This document shows, piece by piece, positions 11,701-23,291 of a stretch of DNA of 64,000 bases. Positions within the stretch are counted from its first letter, which is position 1. Each line of letters starts with the position of its first letter. A program made the position numbers and the translations under genes. The stretch covers positions 5,890,001 through 5,954,000 of the forward strand of contig NC_051120.1 of assembly GCF_014839805.1 (NCBI RefSeq), written 5' to 3'. Origin of the DNA: Manduca sexta (lineage: Eukaryota; Arthropoda; Insecta; Lepidoptera; Sphingidae). The notes under the pieces were generated by a model. It did not search any database and was not told where the DNA came from. It saw nothing but the letters and a program-made list of their open reading frames with translations.

Positions 11701-14700
11701 TCGCACCACCTTTTAACGGAGTCACCGGAGCCGGCGATCCTCGCGACGACACAAATTTATACGTCACATTGACTATTCAGAAAGGTCTCTCGGCAACAAA
11801 ATAAATTGGGAACGCCGTCTACAATAAAATGTAGTTAGAGGGAGCCATAAATATGCGATATATTATCATAACGCGACCGACCGCTTCGCCACTCACGTAT
11901 TTTCAGCGTTTAAATAGATTTTCGTTTGCTATACAGCCGCATTATTTTAGCTCATTCCGTTAGCGAATAATCAATCGGTGTATTTGTAATTTTATATCAA
12001 AATACTAAACTCTACATCATTAGGCCATATTATTCATTGATCTAACTGAATATTGTTAAGAATATTTTGGATCTATATTTTATAATCTTTATAGTCTGTT
12101 CATATTTCATATGTATATGAAAATAAAAATAACCTCCTTTTCTTGTTTTATTCCCATCGCACTTAATCCGCTCTAAGTAATGTTATTATGTCAATAAACA
12201 ATTTCATTACTAAATGTCTAGTTACAGTAATTATACCTTATTTATTGAATTAAAAATGAGTATCCTGATTTGAGGTTATAATTGATAATACACGAAGAAT
12301 TCGTTCCAATATGTCCCATAGTAGTATATACGTAATAAAAGTAAGAAGCGTTACGCCAAGACGTGCTAAACTTTACTAATAACTGTGAAATATGAAACAC
12401 CTCGTGTCGTGTAACCGTTTCGAGAAGGTTCAGTCATTCATTATCCCGACACGAGAGGGCCGGTTAATAAATCTCTGAGATGCTTCACCTACTATGTTAT
12501 GCAGGATTAGTGAGTTGTTCGGCCCGATATGCCTCCCTTCAAAACCGTTGCATTAAAGATGTTTGCGTTTTGTCACCGATGTGGATAACTTATGGCGTCA
12601 AAGTTAATATTGCTGGCTTTATAATATTTATATCTGCTCAGATATCAACCATCGTATACAAGATATTAAACTCGTCATAGTGGTTCAACGTCAAGGTGTA
12701 GAGTTCCGTGATCAGCTGGTGTATAACCAGTTTTAAACAGTTCGATATTAATGCGTCAACTAGCGAAGGATAATCATCTTTTGTTAATCAATACTGTGTT
12801 TGGATGCCACTTTACTTATTATCGGGTACAATGGTATCACTTTACCGTGACTGCAAAAAAGAAACAAACGAAAAAAACGTATTTGGCATAATAGAAACAA
12901 CCGCCGACGACCTCTGAGAACAATTACTTTTGTCTCATAATTTTGGACGACATCCACTTAATGTTTACCTAATATAAGATGGCTCGTTCATTCTTAATGC
13001 GTCACAATATAACCTCATTGGTTTTTCTTATGAAAATAAATCCTTTTCATTTGTTATTCTTATAAGCGGGAAGTTTATTGTAGAAACCAAGTCCAACATA
13101 GTCATATTGTCTTTATTTTAGAAATATTAAAATATAAAATAAGATAAAGTTTTAACAGAGTAAAACATAATTGTTCTTGTAGATTTCTATTATTTGTTTT
13201 TTTATATAATTAAATTAGCAGACATCTAAATTGCTCGCTTAATGAGAAATGCTTGGCCATAAATAGTGGCGAATACTGCTCACAATTTTCAATTACAAAC
13301 TACTGCATGCCGTTGCTTTGCGCTCGTCATGCTGAAACATTAGCTGCTAAGTCGCATAATGCCAGTTCACATTCGCTTCGAAGTTCTCCGAATACGAATG
13401 ATAATTATCATTATGTAGATACTAGATACAAATGCTTAAGCTCTGTTACATTAAAATATCTTATTTTTTAAATGATTCTTATATTCTAAAATGGCTAGTA
13501 CATTAAGTTTTAAACCTAAGTATTATTTGAGATAGTGGTTGAGCTAAATGAAATGCAGTTACGGACGGAATAGGACACGACGGTGTCGTTTGGGTGGAAT
13601 TTGAACTGTTATTGGCTGCGGTTATTGTTTGTCGACAGATTAATCGTTGTGCAGGACACCTGCTGGCGGTCGTTTGTGTGGGTCGGTGGTTCGGCTGGAT
13701 AGAATCACACTGATGCAGTGCCTAGAGAAGGGTGACTTCTTAGATTTTCTTTTACATACAAAGCACTCTTTGTCATACGTAAAAAGTAAGTTTCTGGGAT
13801 AAAACATGTCGGTATAATACAGATTTCTATTCGCAGGAAAATTATGAGAATCGTAGCAGTAGTTCTCACAAAACACCTATTTAAACAAATAAACAAGATC
13901 AGCTTACATAAATGTACTCCGAATACATTATTTATAATCGACATAATATTTACAATGGTTGTTTAATACACTTTAGTTGATTTTTCAAGAACAGAAATCG
14001 GTTCTTTATTATAGTTTATCTGTTGCTTACTCTGCGATAATAAGAGTATAAATGTAAACAAATAGGTAATAACTAAAAGCAAAGCACGTTTATCAAACAA
14101 CGTTAATTTAACATCGTTTTTATTAGCCGGTACGTGAGCGCTCAGTAATGTTTTGTGTAAGTCTTCTGCAAGTTCTTTTTATATTGTTTTCACATAGAAT
14201 GCAGGAGCGCTATATTTCACGTTTCAACGAATGCAATAGTTCGCCGCGCTTAGTTTGCCGCTTCCTACTTATTCAGTCAGGCTTTTTGCGGAATTGCTCC
14301 TGCATAGCTCACCTCAGCGGGCCGGCTGCAGCCGTACGTTACAAAATGTTTTATTGATATAAACTCTCATGTAGGTACAATATGTTATCACATTCATCCA
14401 AAAAGTTTGTACATTTTAAATTTCGAATACGTTTTTCATTAACGTTCTATAGGCAAAGGTGTGGCTCCCATTCATCTCTATGAACTCAAGTTAATATCAC
14501 CTCTTCGCGGTGAAGTCTGTACGATAACAAAGGAGGCTTTGGCGATCTGCCAACCAGCAACGGAGGCGAGGAGCTGCAACAAGGACAACCGCAGTGGCGC
14601 AAGCAGTAAAGGGCGCGAGCGCTGTAAAGTAATTGAAGGTGGCGTTAGAAAATGCACAGTCAGGATTCTAATGCATTAGGGGGTAGGTTGCTTTTAGTGG

Positions 14701-15932
14701 TAGCGCGTGAGTGAACGCACTGATTAGTTTTAAGGCACCTGAAAGGCTTTTATTGTGGATCGGATTCTTTATAGCACTGTCTAATAATCATTTATCGTAG
14801 CTAGTCTTGATTAGTTGATATTCGATACCTTGTACTAGACAACTTTTACAGAATTTCCTTACATTAAATAATGATATTAACTTGTACAACTATAGGAATA
14901 ACATTTTTAAACCTTTAAAATATTTTTCATAAAGTAAATATGAAAGCTAATGCATTTGCTAAAGTGAGTTAAAGTAAGTAATATTTTTAATCTATTTGCA
15001 AGGCGGGTAGTTAATGTAGAGCTGTTAGTCGAAAGTCGAGCACGAATATACCGGCGCAGGTGACGGGAGGAAAGAAGCTTTGTACCTGTACCGTAGCTTA
15101 TTAATAAACAATACACATTACAACATATTATATATAAACTGCTAACAACTGTATATATGTGTTTTATTTTCATGACGTGATAGGAAGTGATTCTGTTGTT
15201 TTCTAGCCATAGGCAAATTCCAATATAAGGCGACTTTGTATTTATCAAAGTCACGATAAATAAATATTGTTCAGACTGGAAATTGAGCACGAACCTTACT
15301 AGAGTTAGATAAAAATAATTAAACAAGTAATTAAACTTGGTTCTATTTCAAAGAAGAAAAATCTGCGCTCAAAATTCTCAGTACATACTTATTGTAATTA
15401 ATATTTTACCAGGAATGGCATCAACACGTCATTCAAAAATGATTCTCTTCTGGCGATATCGTCTTAAAACTATTTTATTTAGCGTCGAAACTGCGCAGTT
15501 CCTTCAAGATAGTAAGAGTAGGTCAAGCACTATAGAAAGCTTTTTGTATGCCATGTACTTGACAAAAAAGTGGATCAAACGGTGCAATATTCGCATTCAC
15601 TTCAATTTATTGATAGTCGATTTAAAATATCTGCTCTGTTGTACAAAGACTAGCTGATAGAACACATAATATTGCTATTGATGAGTACTGTTAAAACGTT
15701 TTTCGTCGTTCATTTGTTTAACTGATTACCTTGTTTATTTTTATTTGGAAAACTTATCATCGAAGCCTTTGCACATATTTTCTAATAAATTGCGTAAAAG
15801 AGTTATTCTAGGCTAATTGTTTAGACAATATAATAATTATATCTAGGTAATGGCATTGTAATTTCTATATATCATTTGAACAGCCGTAAAAATGTGCATT
15901 AACGCTTAATAAGGAAATAAATGTGCCTGCCT
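8742..15932. other. Long AT-rich intergenic stretch, no gene recognised
   Basis: In 7.2 kb there is no domain-bearing frame, no tRNA-like box pair and no long repeat visible by eye. Less AT-rich patches at about 11700-11780, 13560-13740 and 14510-14700 have no recognisable product. A small stem (ATGCCGA/TCGGCAT) near 11655 is the only hairpin noted. Confidence 0.4.
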
Positions 15933-16323
15933 GACTGCTTCGCTGGCGTAGTTGTAATGTATAAATGTACAAGTACGACTACCACCCTGAGGTCCAAGGT
16001 TTGATTCGCGGGTTCGGGAAAAATAATTGTGACTGGGTTTTTACATCTTAAAAATTACTCAGTCGCAGCTCGGAGTCAGGAAGTCGGCGGTGTGATACCT
16101 CCGTGCCTCGGAAAGCACGTAAAGACGTTGATTCTGCGACTGATCTTTCTCCGGTTATTTCAGATTGCCTTGTCACCGGACTATGAGAGTGCAGGAACAA
16201 AGAATGCACCTGTGTCTTGCACACACACTTGTGGACTATAATATCTCCTGCGTTATTGGTTGATCTCAGTTGATATTGGCCGCCGTAGCCGGATTTGGCT
16301 AGGAGGGACTTATTCATTCATTC
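15933..16323 (+). mobile_element. tRNA-derived SINE (family B), near full length
   Basis: The head GACTGCTTCGCTGGCGTAG contains an A box (GCTGGCGTAGTTG). A degenerate B box (AAGGTTTGATTCGCGG) follows about 60 bp later. The body includes TTACTCAGTCGCAGCTCGGA and GTCGGCGGTGTGATACC. A 3' section ends in GGATTTGGCTAGGAGGGACT followed by an (ATTC)n tail at 16311-16323. The copy at 60893-61222 shares the same core in opposite orientation. The overlapping open frames are by-products of the SINE sequence and not genes. Confidence 0.85.
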
Positions 16324-17758
16324 GAATTCTGTGCCAAATAAATTTATTGTTTGTTTATAATTTGTACGTAGAAAATATTCCCTGAAAAATATTAATGTGT
16401 TTGGACTAAATGTGAATACAGTTCGTGCGCTTGCAACATACGTATCACTTACTCAGTAATCGCCCTGGACGTGAGATTACGAGCCGCTCTTCACTGTTTG
16501 TTTTCAATAACAGCGGTGGCCAATACCGACACAGATGTGTTTATCCCCAGCTTTATTCACACAAACGCGAAATGCAGTTTAATACATTATTTTATTATTG
16601 GAGACTATTATAGAATAACCGCGGTCAATATTTTAATTCGAGTATAATACAGGTGCGCAAATCCGACTTTATTGTTTGTTTTTAATATGTAACATAAAAT
16701 TGTGGTTAATTTTGTTCGTTTAATGAACTTTTTTATTGGTAAGGCAACTAAATAATGGTTTGTGGTATCGCAACTATACTGGATTATCATCTATTTGTGA
16801 AAAAGCAAAACTATGTATGCAGTCATCATTAATCAATTAGTAGCGTTTCCTTGCGTTAAAATCTGTGTTTACAGTTCGTTTAGTTTTATTTAGTTACCTC
16901 AACAGACAACAATATTTTACAAAGCGCACAAAGCAGTGGAGAGCACTTGTCACGAGCAACATATTTTGAAATACAAAACAGAACGCTGTGTTTACGGAAA
17001 TAATGCTCGAGAAATAAGGAAGGTTAAAAGAAATATAATAGGTTAAGGCTCTTAGTAATCATCGTATTGTATGTCGTAATCCTGTTAATATTCATACAAA
17101 TACTTAGAGAAATAAAAACAATTTCCAAGAACAACGTAAGCCGGCAGAGAAGAAAAGTTCAAAAATGTTCTGGATCCAATTCTCTGGCAACAACAGTTTT
17201 CTTGGAAAAACTGTACCGCTTTACAGCCCTCTATACAATAACTCTAAAATAGCTTTTATAATGTCTGTTGTTATGCTTTCTCTAGCATTAAATGCATTAT
17301 TTCAGTTATCAATTCAATTTATAAGTAAAGCAGCGATAGAAAATTTTATCTATTTTTGTTTGGTCCAATCCAGGTGTGCGGAATAAAATAATTAATGCAT
17401 ATTTAGCAATTAGGTCAGTATTCCCTTGAGAGCAATATCGTCACGCATCGGTAACATTATCGGAGTTGATCGTAATGACCGGATCCAGTGAGGCGAATTG
17501 TTTCGGAGCCCTCGTCTGTCACTCCGTGATGAGGGAACAAGAGTCGATCACAAAAAAGGGTTAGCGCATTCGGAAATGTTCACAATATATCAGCACAAAG
17601 TGACGATCCGTTTTTTGAGACCAATTCCAAGTATTTAGGTCTGCAATAACGTTAGCTGTATACGATTGACATAATAAATCGTGTTTCAACACATTTGGCA
17701 AATATTAATGTTACTTCTGTACACTCAAAGCAAAATTTTATGTAAAAGCAAAACAATG
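16324..17758. other. Intergenic DNA, no gene recognised
   Basis: Mostly AT-rich. A patch at about 17420-17560 is more GC-rich (with CGTAATGACCGGATCC) and non-repetitive within the window. It could be conserved non-coding DNA, but nothing in it identifies a function. Confidence 0.4.
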
Positions 17759-17770
17759 TAACCTTTATGT
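17759..17770. repeat. Left target-site duplication of the PLE insertion
   Basis: TAACCTTTATGT here is repeated exactly at 18641-18652, directly flanking the inverted-repeat PLE copy. A 12-bp direct repeat at both edges marks the insertion boundaries. Confidence 0.85.
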
Positions 17771-17980
17771 TGAAATTAAACTAATTTTCCCTTTATTTTT
17801 CTCCCGACGTTTCGAAGACTTTGCAGCCTTCATGGTCACGGGGGGGACTGAGGTGTTGTTCATCCGCAAAGTCAAAGTTACAATATCTACCTACATTTTA
17901 CAATTATACAACTTTTTAAAATTTTAGCTGTTGGTGGTCCGATCTACGCAGAATGAGCTCACAGTGTCTTGAAGTCTGGC
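17771..17980 (-). repeat. Left arm of the PLE inverted repeat
   Basis: Reverse complement of 18368-18605 apart from the small indels described for the whole element. Its inner end (GAAGTCTGGC) joins abruptly to GIY-YIG coding sequence at 17981, so the first four codons of the long frame that starts at 17969 come from the inverted arm. Confidence 0.9.
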
Positions 17981-18424
17981 ATTAGTCAATTTTTACCACC
18001 TGTCAAGTGTCATATATCTCTACAAGAACCGGGAGTATACAAAATAGATTGCAACTGTGGCCTCTCTTATATCGGGCAAACAAAAAGAAATATAGGGACC
18101 CGCGTAAAAGAACATATAGCTGACGTGAAACACCGACGCTCGACGAAGTCTGCAGTCGCTGAACACTCTGAAGGAGGCGCCAATCATTTTCTGCGACTAG
18201 ACAAGCCACAAATCCTCGCCAAAGAACACCGATTCCTGCCCAGGATGATTCGCGAGGCTATTGAAATTAAAAAACATCCTAATTTCAATAGGGAAGATGG
18301 TTGGAAGCTTGCACAAGCCTGGGATCCAGTTCTACATTTAATTAAATCGGAACCCAAAAGACCGGCTGCCAGACTTCAAGACACTGTGAGCTCATTCTGC
18401 GTAGATCGGACCACCAACAGCTAA
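17969..18424 (+). CDS. GIY-YIG endonuclease domain of a Penelope-like element (partial ORF)
   Basis: In the 151-codon frame, GVY at residues 22-24 and YIG at 34-36 form the GIY-YIG core. The DCNCG segment between them matches the cysteine pair seen in Penelope-type proteins. R45 lies in the TRVKEH helix, and E96 in REAIEI is the likely metal-binding glutamate. NREDGW near 107-112 is the conserved tail motif. In PLEs this domain is the C-terminus of a reverse transcriptase-endonuclease and is thought to nick the target. Here the RT is missing and the frame starts at a TTG inside the inverted arm, so it is a remnant and not an expressed gene. The natural stop lies in the right arm. Confidence 0.9.
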   Translation: MKSGISQFLPPVKCHISLQEPGVYKIDCNCGLSYIGQTKRNIGTRVKEHIADVKHRRSTKSAVAEHSEGGANHFLRLDKPQILAKEHRFLPRMIREAIEIKKHPNFNREDGWKLAQAWDPVLHLIKSEPKRPAARLQDTVSSFCVDRTTNS

Positions 18425-18640
18425 AATTTTAAAAAAAGTTGTATAATTGTAAAATGTAGGTAGATATTGTAACTTTGACTTTGCGGATGAACAACACCTC
18501 AGTCCCCCCCGTGACCATGAAGGCTGCAAAGTCTTCGAAACGTCGGGAGAAAAATAAAAAACAAAAAACCGCGATAGAATCCGGAAAATTAGTTTAATTT
18601 CAATGTCTAACATTCGCGTAAATATAAGAAATCATTATGC
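18368..18640 (+). repeat. Right arm and terminal region of the PLE
   Basis: This part carries the end of the GIY-YIG frame, then non-coding sequence with CTTCGAAACGTCGGGAG near 18532-18548 and a terminal ACATTCGCGTAAATATAAGA segment. CGAAACGTC resembles the GAAAC/GUC part of the hammerhead motif described from PLE terminal repeats. The expected CUGANGA box upstream is replaced by CATGAAGG, so an active ribozyme is doubtful. Confidence 0.75.
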
Positions 18641-18652
18641 TAACCTTTATGT
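18641..18652. repeat. Right target-site duplication of the PLE insertion
   Basis: Exact copy of TAACCTTTATGT at 17759-17770. Confidence 0.85.
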
Positions 18653-19529
18653 ATTGCATAAAATCCAAATTCTATTGAAGTTAAAATTTAATAAAAGGAA
18701 GCGACATTGTGAAAGTTTTTAAATTCACTGTTATTTACTTAAGGGTGTCCGTGAGAATCTTTCAGGAGGGAAGCGAATGCCGCAGTCTGACATGAGTGGT
18801 TTAATTGAATTTAATATCTGGAAGGCGACGCTGTTGGTTGCCAGTTGCTGAGTGATTGATGTGATGAGATGACTTTTCGTTCACGCATTCACTTATTAAA
18901 TTCCGTCCACGATTTCCGAACGAGATTGATAGATTTAGAAGTGTGAGCCGCTCTTTTAATATTAAGTGGAAGAGATGGAGTGTGTCATAGACGTTGGAGC
19001 TTAGTATTATTATGGTCATTCATAATATAAGCGTTATACTCTCAACCCGGATGTGTATAGTTCCTTGTCCGAACAGAAGTGCCATATGCACTTTTTGAAA
19101 TGAAAATCTAAATTTTAATCCAGTTAGTATATCTGTGTGCGAAATTCATGCAGCTGTTTATGTGTTCAGATATAGTAAACATTCAAACATTTTTTACAAA
19201 TATTCCATTTAAGTAGCGGCTAAGCTATTTTGGAAATATATTTTTTAATAATTTGAAACATTACGTTTGATTTGAGTAAATATTACGTAACACTATATTT
19301 GTAGGTACGAAACTATCCTTTTAATTACACCATTGAACAAACCGGTATTGCCCGAGGCCGAATACACCCTTCTGTTCCTCAAAGTTTCAGTTTCTAATTG
19401 TAGGTGTTCATGTGCAGATGTTATTATTTACTATCAAGGGTCCCATTTACATAGTTCTTGCGAGCTCTATAAAAATATCAAACAAAAGATAATGGATTTT
19501 ATTATGGTAGAGGTTCATCTCCTTATTTA
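18653..19529. other. Intergenic DNA, nothing recognised
   Basis: AT-rich flank of the PLE insertion with no domain-bearing frame or visible repeat. Confidence 0.45.
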
Positions 19530-19756
19530 TTTAAAGCAGCCGTATATGGGTGAGGCCAGAGAAGTGGGAGATCCTAGGTTCGATTGTTAGCTTGGTAAAA
19601 TATTGTGTGGGTTTTTCGGATACCACATTGAGATACGTTAAAGGCGGTTAGAAAAAAGTAGTTGGAGGTAGAATAATCAAATATATAGGCCACCATGTTA
19701 AATGGTCTCTAAGCCTCATAAAATCTCTGCTACCCGAAAAATAAGTATGTATGTAG
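19530..19756 (+). mobile_element. Degenerate tRNA-derived SINE
   Basis: A B-box-like CCTAGGTTCGATTG lies near 19573. It is followed by a body with TGTGTGGGTTTTTCGGATAC and a terminal AAGTATGTATGTAG tail at 19742-19755. The A box is not clear, so the 5' end is approximate. It does not match family A or B closely. Confidence 0.5.
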
Positions 19757-20977
19757 AATAGGGATTGCGAAGAGGAAATGGAAGTATTTGCAGATAGCTG
19801 CTTTAGTAAATAATGGAGTGATTACTGAACTTCGTTCCGTTTCTAAATTTAAGGAAATGTTTGCACATCTAATTTAAAAACATTTTAAATCCATTTACGG
19901 CAGCCTAATTCGAACTAAGATGCCACTTGCTAACAAGAGTCAGTTACAAGATCGGTGCTCAGTGGAAGGCGATCAAATGAATGTTTAATAAGATTAAAAA
20001 CTTTCACAATTTGTCTTTGTTATCAAAAACACCGGCAGTTGTTTGGCACAGAGCATTTTTAATGGATTGTTCCACTAATGAGTTAGACTGGAATCGAAAT
20101 TTCGATATAAAACATGATAATAGTATTGCGGTATATTATTAATGAGGTCGCCATTTATTATTTTGTTTATTATTATTTTTTATTTTATTAAAATTAAGAC
20201 GCAAAACAGATTACAATCAAAATTAAAGTTAATTATAAAATATACAAGCATAAAAGCTAGATTGTAGTCCTAAACATTGCGCCCTTATACTAGTTAATTA
20301 CTTAAAGTGCGGACTAAAATAAATTATTAGTATAAAATGAATTATTTATTGATGAACATAACATAATGTCCGCAAAAAATGTAAGTATTATGAATATTGT
20401 ATAATAACTATATGAATATTATGAGTATGAATATTGTCTGCATTATAGTCTCGTCGACATTTATAAAAGTGTACAGAGTGAATTATCTAATGACTGATTA
20501 GAGAAGGAAGGATATTTATTGAAAACGGTACCTTCCTGCTCATAGGTCTTGTATCGGCTAGCATAACCTATGCGATATAAATTAGAGAAGATCTGTGTTA
20601 GTTATCCAGGTTTCAAATTTTGAGCACTCCTATAAAAAAAAATCCGGTGATTGGATCTGTGGGTATGATGTCAGATAGACTGATTGAAAAGCCAAATTCT
20701 TTCTGCAATATGTGTAAAAATATGTGGCGACCTCACCTAAAGTGGAATAAGGGATGGGGCGTGAAAGTAAATCAGTTAAGCAATAGACGCTACATTTAAC
20801 GCTCTACTTTCTTTAGTGTTTTTATTCTGTGCGAGTCTATTTAAAGAAAGTTGTTTAGCTCCACAAGATAACACAAGAGTAGCCACAGTTTTAACCGTGT
20901 CATCGGAATATAGAGTGGAGCAGAATGAGTGGAATAACACTTCTTATTAAATTGATACACGAAGGGCCACAAACTAA
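19757..20977. other. Intergenic DNA, nothing firmly recognised
   Basis: AT-rich. The stretch at 20160-20220 is very A/T-rich with runs of ATT, and could be the tail of an old LINE in minus orientation, but no coding part supports this. Confidence 0.4.
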
Positions 20978-21180
20978 TCAATACTAATATTATAAAGAAG
21001 AAAATTTTGTTTGTTTGTTGGTAATGTAGAGACTAATCTCTGGAACTTCTTAACCGTTTTTGAAAATTCTTTCCCAATCGGAAGCTTTATTATTCCTTAG
21101 TGCGATAGGCTATATTTTATTCCGGAAAACGGAAAAACAAAAACGTCCATATACACGATATTTTGAATCCTCAAAAAACT
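20978..21180 (+). mobile_element. 5' fragment of a non-autonomous Helitron
   Basis: TCAATACTAATATTATAAAG is one base away from the Helitron start seen elsewhere here (TCTATAC...). It is preceded by A and followed by TTTGTTTGTTTG and the AATCTCTGGAACT / AGTGCGATAGGCTATATTTT segments found at matching positions in the Helitron at 42080. No CTAG hairpin end was found, so this is a 5' fragment or a decayed copy. Confidence 0.6.
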
Positions 21181-22740
21181 GTTACCTATTCAGGTACGCT
21201 CTTCGTCTATAATTACGATTATTCTTCGCCCAATGACGAGTATAATAACTATGTCATACGTATAATTAAATGACACCGATAGATGTAGGAGACGCTAATG
21301 GACAGTGTGCGGTCAGTAATCAATTTGTATATATGCATTCGAATTGCTTTGTTCTGTTGTATGTCCGGTGTTGTTGAATCAAGGGCTATGCATATTCGTT
21401 AAATCACTGAGCTAACGCTTGCACAGTAGTGGACTAGTTTGGTGCCAAACTACTATTCTCGAGTAATGTTATTGCCTTTCGCAAGAAATGTTGAATAAAT
21501 TCTACAATATATGTAGTTTGTAATTTATAGCAAAGTGTAGCAGATAGTTGCGAATTAATTATCTAATTTTATTTACTTATTTATCCTTATGATATTTCTT
21601 ATCTCTGTCCGTTACCTTTTTTATATAAATAATAAAAAGTCGGTCGTCAAACCAGTTATACTCAGAAAAATAACCAAAGTACTAATGTTTTCGTTATACA
21701 TTACTTGAACTAAACACAAAGTTCGGAATAAAAGATGTATTGTTATTGTTTACCTATGGTAAACTTTATAACCTAGAAAAATAACAATGTTATCCAAATA
21801 TTATCCAAATTTATTGAAGTATATTTACCTTTCAGTAACATCCAAAAACTTCACAAACTCGCTCATTTATACTAACGTAGTGTGATCGAAGACAGCCCGG
21901 TTCCTTACAGGGCCCATCATCCATGTCTTTATTTTTTTCTTTGTAGGTCAAAAACATACTACGATTTTTTTTTATTTCTTTTATAATTAAATTTTATATT
22001 ACGTAGTGATATATTTCAATTTAAACAAATGTTTTCTTTCTTTCCAAACTGTCTCTTTTCATGCAAAGTTTTATTAAAGACTTCAATATTAGGTAAACCT
22101 TCAAGGATTCCGTTACCTTACTAATAGGATATAAGTCATTTCAGATACGTTCAACAAAATTGCTCTATTTAGAGCAAATCCATTACCTGCTACTTGATAA
22201 TAGACTTACAGTTGGTTGGCGCTTCCGACCCGCAGAGTATAAAGCTACCTTTACCTATTAGTTTCGCTAACGTCATTAATCATTAGAGTATATTGAGATT
22301 AACAATCGGTTTTTCTTCATTTACCTCGAGTCATTCTTAGCGTTTCTACTATTAACTTTTATTATTGGGTATAGGTACTGATTAATATAGTTTATTGAAA
22401 ACAAATATAGTATTGTACCGCTTGTATCTGGTTGAAGGTGGACAGAGAGAAGACGTGCTTAATGACGTGTAGAATTGAAAATGATTTTATAGTATAAACG
22501 GTTACTGGCTCATATAATCATGATCCGCCGTAATATCATCATGAGATCTCTCCACAGGCACTCACAATTCTAGAATATTTAGGATTTATTGTCGACCTTA
22601 AAGGAGAGGTGCAAGGTTAGAAAAATGCAACAACAAGCTGACACTGCTCGACAGATTTCTAAAATAGGCTGCGTACCCGAGTAAGCCGGGAAACCCATTG
22701 GAAACTGTTGGTTAATTAGTTATGACAAAAACGAACACAT
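21181..22740. other. Intergenic DNA, nothing recognised
   Basis: AT-rich, with no domain-bearing frame and no paired Pol III boxes. Confidence 0.45.
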
Positions 22741-22880
22741 ATTATGCTTTTATCCTCGAAGGGGGAGGCACAGGTGCACCTAGTGCATCCACTTTACGCC
22801 ATGTGTGTTTCGTAGAAAAACTCAATATCACTTTTCCCGACCCGGGATTCGAACCTGGAATTTTAAGCGGTGTCGTATGT
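22741..22880 (-). mobile_element. Short SINE copy related to family A
   Basis: On the minus strand a perfect B box (AGGTTCGAATCCCGGGTCGG) is followed by AAAAGTGATATTGAGTTTTT. The end resembles the family A 3' part (CCTCCCCCTTCGAGGATAAA). Compared with the copy at 1343 it lacks the internal GAATTTGTGCCCGATA block. The copy at 56008 has the same short layout, so the two may represent a subfamily. The A-box region is poorly preserved. Confidence 0.7.
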
Positions 22881-23291
22881 AACTACTTATTACGTCTTAA
22901 AATAATTTAAACCTTGGACAATAGAGTCTACATGTGACTTATCTAACACTACAATAATCTCATAAATTATTTATTAGTTTAATCTAAACCCCACGTACAG
23001 AGAATTAGCGTTAAAATTATTGGTATAAAGTGTCGTGGTTTAGATATAATGTTAGTATTTGCGTCTGATTTCAGACCGTTGGTACCGTTATACATATTAT
23101 ACAGTTGAATCTGAGTTTATATCACCTATATTCTGCTTTTATTGTTACGTAGATAAAACTGTTCTGGAGTAATTTAGCTTATATAAGCAAGTTTTTACAC
23201 GCGACTTTTCTTATATATCTAAAGTTATATTCTAATATTATGCTCAGTTTGGACACGCTTTTTCTCTTACGTTTATATTCGTAGCAATCTA
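22881..23291. other. Intergenic DNA, nothing recognised
   Basis: AT-rich spacer between a SINE fragment and a Helitron. Confidence 0.45.

Larger units (their letters stand above)
17771..18640 (+). mobile_element. Penelope-like retroelement fragment folded into an inverted repeat
   Basis: The right part (18368-18640) is a PLE terminal region. Its reverse complement is present on the left (17771-17980). The arms are nearly identical: a 2-bp indel lies in the T/A run at about 17912, and the left arm lacks about 26 bp of the region matching 18560-18585 and the last 35 bp of the terminus. Between the arms lies a GIY-YIG endonuclease coding region. A perfect 12-bp target-site duplication brackets the whole 870-bp unit, so the foldback inserted as one event or formed during insertion. 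The reverse transcriptase is absent. The near-identity of the arms suggests a young insertion. Confidence 0.9.

Noticed and set aside
13640..13944. Two overlapping minus-strand frames of 78-79 codons
   Set aside because: No domain or consistent signal peptide, no plausible splice partner, and they overlap each other in different frames.
17969..18424. GIY-YIG frame as a host nuclease gene
   Set aside because: It is flanked by PLE inverted arms and a target duplication, begins at TTG inside an arm and ends in the other arm; it is a transposon remnant.
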